A stretch of DNA of 12,225 nucleotides, from NCBI GenBank assembly GCA_035318985.1, contig DATHDP010000010.1, positions 1 through 12,225 of the forward strand, written 5' to 3'. The DNA is from VBAS01 sp035318985. GTDB lineage: Bacteria; Bacteroidota; Bacteroidia; Chitinophagales; Chitinophagaceae. The position numbers and the translations under genes are program-made. The notes under the pieces were generated by a model that saw nothing but the letters and a program-made list of their open reading frames with translations, was not told where the DNA came from and searched no databases. This document shows positions 6,644 through 12,225 of the stretch, piece by piece. Every line of letters begins with the position of its first letter. Position 1 is the first letter of the stretch.

Positions 6644-8224
6644 TTACTGTGCAACTCTTTCATATTTCAAAAACTTGCTAGCCCAGGGAATAAAGGATTT
6701 AAAATTTGGAGCATCAGTGTGTCCGCCATCATGCTGCCTCCACGCCAATTGCCCATCCAGCATATCAGTCAGCATTGGTGGCATCTTTTCTTTCAGGTAA
6801 TCATTTGAAACGCCAATATCTTTTACTCCGAGTAATTTAAAGACTGAACCAGCAGCCACAGTAGCCATATCGCTACCAGTTTGGTCTAGCCATTTTGCAT
6901 CACCTTTTTCAGGAATACCATAACTGATAAATGTAAGTCGTGGTGCACATAGTGCAATTAAGTCATGCGAATCAACTGGCAGGTCACAACCTGTTTTTTT
7001 ACCAAACGATGATTCCTCTGTTCCGTATTTTAAATAATTACCGGCCATCCAATGATACTCACCACTGCCAGTTAAGCTTTCCACTGCTTCGCCAAATACA
7101 CGACGATGAAGTGTGGCGCCACCTTTACCTGATGAACCGATCAATCCAACTGCAAAACGTTGTTCAAATGCAAGTGTTACCAGAGCAGCTTTGCCATAAC
7201 GTGATACTCCTTCGATGCCTACTTGTTTTGCATTTACTAATGTATCTGTTTCTAAATAATCTAAACATCTTGCTGCTCCCCATGCCCATGCCCTTAATGA
7301 GCCCCAATCATCTGGTTTGCGAGGTTGCCCTTTATTTACTAAGCCGATAATTCCTCTTGTAAGTACTGCACCATTATCAGCTTGTATGCTGTTTGTTTCA
7401 AGTGTTACATAACCCCAGCCAGCAGCTAATAATCTTTCCTGTGGAGTAAGTTCCTCGTCAGGTTTTGCAGGTGCAAAAAAATTAGGTAGTGGAAGTCTCG
7501 TGATCGGTTGATAAGCCGGATATTTTTCAAAAATTGTTTTCAGACTTGGATCATTTTTTATCATCAACTCTTTGAAGGCTATATTAATTTTTTCCATTTC
7601 CTCAGGCGCAGGTTGGGTAGGAGCTGGAAAAGACGGACGACCACTAAACATCATTAACACAGGAACAGGGCCTTTCACATTTGCAGGTACCACCAACATC
7701 ATATTAATATCAACATTGATCAGTGGATATTCACTATTGTCAACATGCCCTACGAGCATTTTAGCAATTACAGGAATACGATTTACAAACTCCCTGTCAA
7801 CTACCTTTACTGTCCATGTTACTTTCGGAATATTTTTAGGAAGCCGACCATAAACTTCTTTTTCGAGATCTTCTATCAATTCAGGGCGGCGTTGTTTCCA
7901 CCACGCATCTGCTGTCGTTACTTTATTACCGTTTTTTGTTGTTAGTAAATCAGGTAATTGTGGACATGGATTTGCGATTGATTCATCATAATTAGCATGA
8001 TTAGGAGCAGACTCGTTGCCACTTGGGCCGGGTCTTAATTTTGTTATGCCCAACTGCTGTTTCATGTTATCATGATCCTGTTGTGCAGTAAATGTTGTTA
8101 GCTTCAAATATTTACTGCTGTCAATTTTTGTTCCCTGGGCATTTGATGCATACACAATTCCGATTACGAACAGGAAAGAAAAAAAATTTTTCACGATATA
8201 AAATTTATTATTTGAGCTTTTCAT
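6644..8224 (-). CDS. CE15 glucuronoyl (4-O-methylglucuronoyl) methylesterase-like serine esterase, secreted
   Basis: Likely cleaves the ester between glucuronic acid side chains of xylan and lignin alcohols, or methyl glucuronate esters. The 526-residue product has a signal peptide (about 1-30, ending NAQ) and an alpha/beta-hydrolase domain. Seen: WGSLRAWAWGAARCLDYL, the nucleophile elbow GVSRYGKAAL with Ser341, a family-typical acidic/aromatic stretch FGEAVESLTGSGEYHW, LPVDSHDLIALCAPR, and HDGGHTDAP with catalytic His502. The GxSRxGK elbow and the LPxDxHxLIAL stretch are characteristic of CE15, although such proteins are often labelled acetylxylan esterase. It exceeds a compact fungal CE15 domain in length; an N-terminal extension (about 31-110) and an insert around 215-265 fit bacterial CE15 enzymes with extra loops. 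It starts 14 bp after the dehydrogenase stop, with a further 32 bp to the deacetylase. Family call is strong; exact substrate inferred. Confidence 0.85.
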   Translation of the reverse strand: MKSSNNKFYIVKNFFSFLFVIGIVYASNAQGTKIDSSKYLKLTTFTAQQDHDNMKQQLGITKLRPGPSGNESAPNHANYDESIANPCPQLPDLLTTKNGNKVTTADAWWKQRRPELIEDLEKEVYGRLPKNIPKVTWTVKVVDREFVNRIPVIAKMLVGHVDNSEYPLINVDINMMLVVPANVKGPVPVLMMFSGRPSFPAPTQPAPEEMEKINIAFKELMIKNDPSLKTIFEKYPAYQPITRLPLPNFFAPAKPDEELTPQERLLAAGWGYVTLETNSIQADNGAVLTRGIIGLVNKGQPRKPDDWGSLRAWAWGAARCLDYLETDTLVNAKQVGIEGVSRYGKAALVTLAFEQRFAVGLIGSSGKGGATLHRRVFGEAVESLTGSGEYHWMAGNYLKYGTEESSFGKKTGCDLPVDSHDLIALCAPRLTFISYGIPEKGDAKWLDQTGSDMATVAAGSVFKLLGVKDIGVSNDYLKEKMPPMLTDMLDGQLAWRQHDGGHTDAPNFKSFIPWASKFLKYERVAQ

Positions 8225-8238
8225 TGTGCTTATATTTC

Positions 8239-9261
8239 TTATGAAACTTCTATCATAGCTTTAATCAAACCGTTTGAAGGATCAAGCCATCTTTCAAATT
8301 CCTTTAAGACATTATCAAAATGTACCCGTTGAGTAATATAAGTGGCGGGTTTTATTCCTCCGTTTTTGATATTGGCTATTACATTTTCAAAGTCCAGTCG
8401 AGTAGCATTCCGGCTACTCATCAAAGTGGCTTCTCTTTTATGAAATTCTGGATGGCTAAATGAAATATTTTCTTTTTGCAAACCAATTAATATATACCGT
8501 GCACCATGCGCCATATAATTAAATGCATTGTTGATCGCTTTTAAATTTCCTGTTGCATCAATTACTACAGTAGGCATATCATTATTTGTTACTTCCATTA
8601 ATTTTCCAATAATGTCATCAGTAGATGCATCAATAGTGTGAGCAATATGCAACTTGTTCTTACAAAACCGGAGACGTTCTTTATTAATGTCTAATGCAAT
8701 AACTTTTCCACCTGCGATTCGTGCAAACTCCATAACCCCAAGACCAATAGGTCCGGCACCCATAACCAAAACATATTCATCCGGCATAATAGCCGCTTTG
8801 CGAACGCCATGTGCACCAATTGCCAGTGGCTCTACCAATGCTAACTCATCAAAACTTAATCCTTCACTATGCAGCAGCGAAGATGAAGGAACAGATAAAT
8901 ATTCAACCATGCCCCCGTCCACGTGTACGCCGCAGACCTGCATTTGTACACAGCAATTAGGTTTTCCATTTCTGCAGGCAATACAGTGGCCACAATTGTA
9001 ATAAGGTATAAATGAAACTGATTCTCCCTTCTCAAAACCAGGAGCATTGTCAAATTCAACAAGTTCACCTGCTAACTCGTGTCCTAATATCCTTGGATAA
9101 TTGAAAAATGGTTGCGTGCCTTCGAATGCATGAAGATCCGTACCGCAAATTCCAATACGTTTGATCTTGATGATAGCATGGTTTTTTTTCAACTGCGGTC
9201 TTTCGCTGCTGTTATATTCAAGTAGCCCAGGCTTCATGCAAACAAGCGTTTTCATTACCAT
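8239..9261 (-). CDS. Zinc-dependent medium-chain dehydrogenase, LgoD/YjjN (L-galactonate 5-dehydrogenase)-like
   Basis: Cytoplasmic NAD(P)-dependent polyol or sugar-acid dehydrogenase; no signal peptide. The 340 residues show GICGTDLHA with catalytic-zinc ligand C39, GHE (H61, E62), a structural zinc loop CGHCIACRNGKPNCC (C90, C93, C96, then C103 or C104), E144 as another zinc-site candidate, and a Rossmann motif GAGPIGLG (168-175). D191 at the end of the next beta strand favours NAD over NADP. Stretches such as TQPFFNYPRILGHE, GVHVDGGMVEYLSVP and PEFHKREATLMSSRNAT closely resemble E. coli LgoD/YjjN, which oxidises L-galactonate to D-tagaturonate, as far as I recall that sequence. The related sorbitol and threonine dehydrogenases fit less well. 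The ATG at 9259-9261 overlaps the preceding TAA (TAATG); a second ATG at 9255 is also possible. It is the only non-secreted product in this operon, suggesting intracellular use of a liberated sugar or sugar acid. Substrate uncertain. Confidence 0.78.
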   Translation of the reverse strand: MVMKTLVCMKPGLLEYNSSERPQLKKNHAIIKIKRIGICGTDLHAFEGTQPFFNYPRILGHELAGELVEFDNAPGFEKGESVSFIPYYNCGHCIACRNGKPNCCVQMQVCGVHVDGGMVEYLSVPSSSLLHSEGLSFDELALVEPLAIGAHGVRKAAIMPDEYVLVMGAGPIGLGVMEFARIAGGKVIALDINKERLRFCKNKLHIAHTIDASTDDIIGKLMEVTNNDMPTVVIDATGNLKAINNAFNYMAHGARYILIGLQKENISFSHPEFHKREATLMSSRNATRLDFENVIANIKNGGIKPATYITQRVHFDNVLKEFERWLDPSNGLIKAMIEVS

Positions 9262-11186
9262 TATTTAAAAAGTAGTTGAGCAAAATTGTAAAGATTATTT
9301 CTCCATACCGGCCATGTATGTCCGCCCGGGTATTCGCTGTAGGCATATTTAATACTCATCTCATCAAACTTTGAAAGCATGATCTTGCAATTGTTGTAAG
9401 CGATATCTTCTTTACCACCCATAGATATCCAAAAGCTTTTTAAATTACTGTTGATGGTGGCAGCATTAGCTTTCATAAAATCGTATTGCGGATTGGCGAG
9501 TTCAGGACGATTAGCAAACCATCCGGAACTGAATACTCCAAGATAGGCGAACATATTTGTGTTCTTTATTCCTGCATATAATGTTTGCAATCCACCCATT
9601 GACAATCCTGCTAATGCCCGGTTCTTTGCATCAGTTTGCGTACGATAATTTTTTTCAACAAAGGGAATCAATGATTGCTTTAATTCATTTTCAAAAGAAC
9701 GAAGTACAATTTCGTTAAACCCTGCCAAACCACCGCTACCAAAATTTCCATCAGGCATTACTACCAGCATTGGCTCTGCTTTATTTTCTGCGATAAGATT
9801 ATCAAGTATAAGGTCGGTTTTTCCCTGTGTTGCCCAACCTCTTTCATCTTCCCCACCGCCATGCAGTATATATAAAACCGGGTATTTCTTACTTGTATTA
9901 TTATCATATCCCGGCGGAGTGTAGACGTAAAATTGACGCCATGAATTCGTGACTTTTGAATAATATTTTTTTATCCTTACATCTCCATGCGGAACATCTT
10001 TGATCGCATAATACTCACCATTCACAAATGGTATTTCAATGCCGCTTGCCATTCTTCCCATACCATAAAATGTTTCACTTGCCGGGTCAACAAGCGCAAC
10101 CCCATCTATCAATAAAGAATAATAGTGAAACCCTTCGCTGATCGGATCAGTTGTAACAATCCAGTACCCGCCGGTATCTCTTGCCATCTCGTATTTTTTT
10201 ACAAGATCAATTTGCACTTTTTGTGCATCGGGTGCCTTGATGCGGAAAACAACACGGTTGTCAGGTAATATCTGCGGATACTTAGCTGATCTTACATTAG
10301 TAGATGCAGGCGAACCTAAAAGCGAGTACTTTGGAAAACTTGAAACATCAACCGGTTTGAATAAAAATTGACTAAACATATATAACCCATTCTTCCAAAC
10401 TTTAAAATCATGAACTCCTGGTTCTATATAATATATATGAGGAACGTTTTTTTCGTAGAGATAATCATGCGTTCTTTTGCTGAATGTGATCAAACCATCA
10501 TTATCGCCACAGGATATCCAAAGAAGCTTTAATTTGTTTTTTGCAGCTTCGGGATCAGGAACTAATTCTTCAGGTCGTTTTGTATTGGGTGCCGATGAAA
10601 AACCACCGACCCATGCAAACTTGTCAAGATTTCCTAAACCAAAGTTCAATGATTGCCCACCACCCATAGAGAGACCAGCGATTGCACGGTGTTCCCTGTC
10701 TGTAAGAACAGGAAAGTTTTTCTCGATATACGGTATCAGATCATGGAGCAGATCTTTTTCAAATGTTGCGAATGCCTGCACTTTCGCACTATCAAAAATA
10801 TTTCCAACTGCACGGTCATCTTTCATTGCTCTTCCATTAGGCATCACAACAATTATTGGTTCAATCTTATTTTCCGCATACAGATTGTCAAGGATCACTT
10901 GTGGTTTACCTCCATTGAGCCATTCTTTTTCATCACCACCAATGCCATGCAAAAGATACAAAACCGGGTATTTATTCTTTTTTGAAAAACCTGGTGGTGT
11001 ATAGATAATTGCTCTTCGTTTAATACCCACCGTTTTTGATTCATATGTGATGGTATCAATTTTTCCGTGTGGTATAGTTGCACGTAAAGAATCAAAACCT
11101 GCAGGAGCTTGTTTGATAATCTCCTGGGAACTGGCACGCAAATAAAATATGAATGCTGCAAACGCTAAAAGAATTACTTGTTTCAT
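9261..11186 (-). CDS. Double CE1 esterase (feruloyl/acetylxylan esterase) with central CBM48-like domain, secreted
   Basis: Predicted to release feruloyl and/or acetyl groups from arabinoxylan. The 641 residues comprise a signal peptide (about 1-20), a first CE1/esterase-D-type alpha/beta-hydrolase domain (about 35-278), a beta-sandwich region of CBM48/early-Set type (about 290-390, with RVVFRIKAPDAQKV and GFHYYSLLIDG) and a second CE1 domain (about 395-641). Both hydrolase domains look active: domain 1 has LLHGIGGDEKEW, GLSMGG with Ser173, WISCGDNDG and H259 (GVHDF); domain 2 has ILHGGGEDERGW, GLSMGG with Ser529, WISMGGKED and H623 (GGHTW). The domains are clearly homologous and differ around the active site, suggesting split specificity. 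CBM48 attached to CE1 is a familiar layout in Bacteroidota xylan enzymes. The gene begins 75 bp after the GH51 stop and its TAA overlaps the next ATG. Family call is strong; which acyl group each domain removes is unknown. Confidence 0.9.
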   Translation of the reverse strand: MKQVILLAFAAFIFYLRASSQEIIKQAPAGFDSLRATIPHGKIDTITYESKTVGIKRRAIIYTPPGFSKKNKYPVLYLLHGIGGDEKEWLNGGKPQVILDNLYAENKIEPIIVVMPNGRAMKDDRAVGNIFDSAKVQAFATFEKDLLHDLIPYIEKNFPVLTDREHRAIAGLSMGGGQSLNFGLGNLDKFAWVGGFSSAPNTKRPEELVPDPEAAKNKLKLLWISCGDNDGLITFSKRTHDYLYEKNVPHIYYIEPGVHDFKVWKNGLYMFSQFLFKPVDVSSFPKYSLLGSPASTNVRSAKYPQILPDNRVVFRIKAPDAQKVQIDLVKKYEMARDTGGYWIVTTDPISEGFHYYSLLIDGVALVDPASETFYGMGRMASGIEIPFVNGEYYAIKDVPHGDVRIKKYYSKVTNSWRQFYVYTPPGYDNNTSKKYPVLYILHGGGEDERGWATQGKTDLILDNLIAENKAEPMLVVMPDGNFGSGGLAGFNEIVLRSFENELKQSLIPFVEKNYRTQTDAKNRALAGLSMGGLQTLYAGIKNTNMFAYLGVFSSGWFANRPELANPQYDFMKANAATINSNLKSFWISMGGKEDIAYNNCKIMLSKFDEMSIKYAYSEYPGGHTWPVWRNNLYNFAQLLFK

Positions 11187-11261
11187 ATAACATTCAAAAA
11201 TTTGGTGATCATAATTTTTTAAACTTAACTCAGAATATATGTTAACACCGTATGTTTCCTG
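11187..11261. other. 75-bp intergenic gap in the operon
   Basis: This is the largest gap within the minus-strand cluster, between the GH51 stop and the double-CE1 start. It is AT-rich, contains the short palindromes GTTAAC and TGATCA, and has no convincing hairpin followed by a T-run. I found no clear Bacteroidota -33/-7 promoter pair, although an internal promoter cannot be excluded. Confidence 0.4.
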
Positions 11262-12225
11262 TTATGGTTTCTTTTCCAAAGATTTTACTCCAACCTTAAT
11301 TTGTGTAAACGAATGTGGTGGAAATGTAAAAGATAATTTATTGCCTGTAAATTTCGCTTCTTTTATGGCAGGTAAGTATTGAGACTGCTTATCGAATGTG
11401 AATGCAGCTTTAAGATCGTCGCTGTTTATTAAACTTGCTTCAGCTTTTCCGGTAAAGTCTCCCGAAGTACTGGCAATATCAGCAGTGATCGCTTTATCCT
11501 GGTGCCTGTTCACCACATTTATAAAAACTGTGTTTGTTTCTTTTGAATAAACAGTGGTAACATCGAGATAAGGTATGCCTTTATATTTTTCGGTATTAAA
11601 AGTATCACAAGCCACATAGGTATCAACAGAGTTGCCAAGACAGTTGTTGGAGAATAATTTAAATGTGTAAAACAAAGGAGTTTTAAAACTTCCTTTATTG
11701 GGTTCGCTTGACAAGAGCGATGTCATCGTAGTAAAGTTTGCCATCTTCACTACATCTGCATGACGTATAAAAGAATTTAAAGATTGTGCTACCGGCAACA
11801 CATTAAGAAAACTTCTTCCAAAAGCGCCGTATTCATCAATAGAAATAGTGATAGGATTTTTAAACCCTTTTATTGTAGATACAGCTTTAATTTCGCCAGC
11901 TGTAATATTTATTCTATCCTCAAAGATCCTGGAGCTAGCTCCCATATAATTGTAATAGTCAGGTGAACCTTCCCAATAACTGTGGATAGAAATATAATCC
12001 ACCCGATCCCCAAGCCCTGTTAATACTTTGCGGTTCCAATCATCCCACGTGCCGGGACTATACCATGACGATCCTGCTGCAACCAATTTGATGGTATTGT
12101 CAACCGCTTTCATCGCTTTCGCAGCTTCTCTTGCGATCTCTATATAATCTTCTGCATTTTTATGACCGAGCTCCCAGGGCATGCCGTCTACTTCATTCCC
12201 AAGATCCCATATTCTTACATTGTAT
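11262..12225 (-). CDS. GH51 alpha-L-arabinofuranosidase, C-terminal part (5'-partial)
   Basis: Removes alpha-L-arabinofuranosyl branches from arabinoxylan or arabinan. The frame stays open to the right edge, so the gene continues beyond the window and the ATG at 12180-12182 is internal. Codons upstream of that ATG read YNVRIWDLGNEVDG, which contains the GH51 acid/base motif GNE (Glu at 12192-12194) directly followed by MPWELGH. The barrel continues with DYISIHSYW, then ISIDEYGAFG, where the Glu at 11832-11834 is the expected nucleophile. Most GH51 enzymes have DEWNVW or similar here, so the segment after the nucleophile is divergent. The last 120 or so residues form the beta-sandwich domain typical of GH51, ending in FPPHSFTQIKV. 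About half of the usual 500-650 residues are present, and a signal peptide cannot be assessed. It is the first visible gene of the operon, 75 bp before the double CE1 gene. Confidence 0.9.
   Translation of the reverse strand, partial: YNVRIWDLGNEVDGMPWELGHKNAEDYIEIAREAAKAMKAVDNTIKLVAAGSSWYSPGTWDDWNRKVLTGLGDRVDYISIHSYWEGSPDYYNYMGASSRIFEDRINITAGEIKAVSTIKGFKNPITISIDEYGAFGRSFLNVLPVAQSLNSFIRHADVVKMANFTTMTSLLSSEPNKGSFKTPLFYTFKLFSNNCLGNSVDTYVACDTFNTEKYKGIPYLDVTTVYSKETNTVFINVVNRHQDKAITADIASTSGDFTGKAEASLINSDDLKAAFTFDKQSQYLPAIKEAKFTGNKLSFTFPPHSFTQIKVGVKSLEKKP

Larger units (their letters stand above)
3095..12225 (-). other. Predicted glucuronoarabinoxylan-degradation operon (at least seven genes, 5' end outside window)
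   Basis: Seven genes on the minus strand are separated by 75 bp (GH51 to double CE1), a 1-bp TAATG overlap (to the dehydrogenase), 14 bp (to CE15), 32 bp (to the deacetylase), an overlap (to GH35) and 36 bp (to GH10). No intrinsic terminator is evident in these gaps, and a hairpin stands at the downstream end near 3075-3099. The encoded activities together cover backbone, arabinose, galactose and several ester bonds of grass or hardwood xylan. The operon start and any SusC/SusD transporter or regulator are not in the window. Co-transcription is inferred from spacing and function only. Confidence 0.75.

Noticed and set aside
6940..7350. 136-codon open frame on the plus strand inside the CE15 gene
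   Set aside because: It is antisense to the catalytic region of CE15, with no start context or domain.
10477..11004. 175-codon open frame on the plus strand inside the double CE1 gene
   Set aside because: It mirrors the coding strand of a conserved hydrolase domain; the length reflects low stop density antisense to this gene, not a real protein.
1..12225. Mobile element, CRISPR array, tRNA or defence system
   Set aside because: Nearly all bases are accounted for by ordinary metabolic or repair genes; no transposase, direct-repeat array, tRNA cloverleaf or defence domain was seen on either strand.

Overview
The window looks like chromosomal DNA of a plant-polysaccharide-degrading Bacteroidota, probably Chitinophagaceae or a relative. 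Evidence: AT-rich coding sequence with almost no intergenic space, A/T-rich rather than Shine-Dalgarno-like leaders, signal peptides ending in 'AQ'-type cleavage sites, and a carbohydrate-active enzyme cluster of the kind these bacteria carry. The family assignment is an inference from style and gene content; no rRNA or marker gene is present.

Left part (1-3090, + strand). The 3' part of a multidomain non-homologous end-joining DNA ligase (LigD) enters from the left edge with its reading frame open, so its N-terminus lies outside the window. It is followed by a YdjM/DUF457-type membrane-bound putative metal-dependent hydrolase. These two genes have no evident link to the sugar genes.

Right part (3095-12225, - strand). 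Seven co-directional genes are packed with gaps of 75 bp or less, or with overlaps, and read as one transcription unit running right to left. In transcription order they are: GH51 alpha-L-arabinofuranosidase (cut by the right edge), a double CE1 esterase with a CBM48-like middle domain, a cytoplasmic LgoD/YjjN-type zinc dehydrogenase, a CE15 glucuronoyl esterase, a NodB/CE4-type deacetylase, a GH35 beta-galactosidase-like enzyme and a GH10 endo-beta-1,4-xylanase. The six hydrolases or esterases are exported or probably exported; the dehydrogenase is not.

How they fit together. The set matches the bonds of a decorated glucuronoarabinoxylan: backbone (GH10), arabinofuranosyl branches (GH51), feruloyl and/or acetyl esters (two CE1 domains, possibly CE4), the glucuronate-lignin ester (CE15) and terminal galactose (GH35). 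The dehydrogenase may handle a released sugar acid inside the cell. No SusC/SusD pair, GH43, GH67/GH115 or regulator is visible; any such genes would lie to the right.

The two blocks converge, with stop codons only 4 bp apart. A perfect 9-bp inverted repeat spans both gene ends and is a good candidate for a shared bidirectional terminator. There is no gene-free stretch over 300 bases, and I saw no RNA gene, CRISPR array or mobile element. I do not see a wholly undescribed system; the least ordinary items are the three- or four-esterase content of the operon, the duplicated CE1 protein, the divergent deacetylase and the sugar-acid dehydrogenase placed among secreted esterases.
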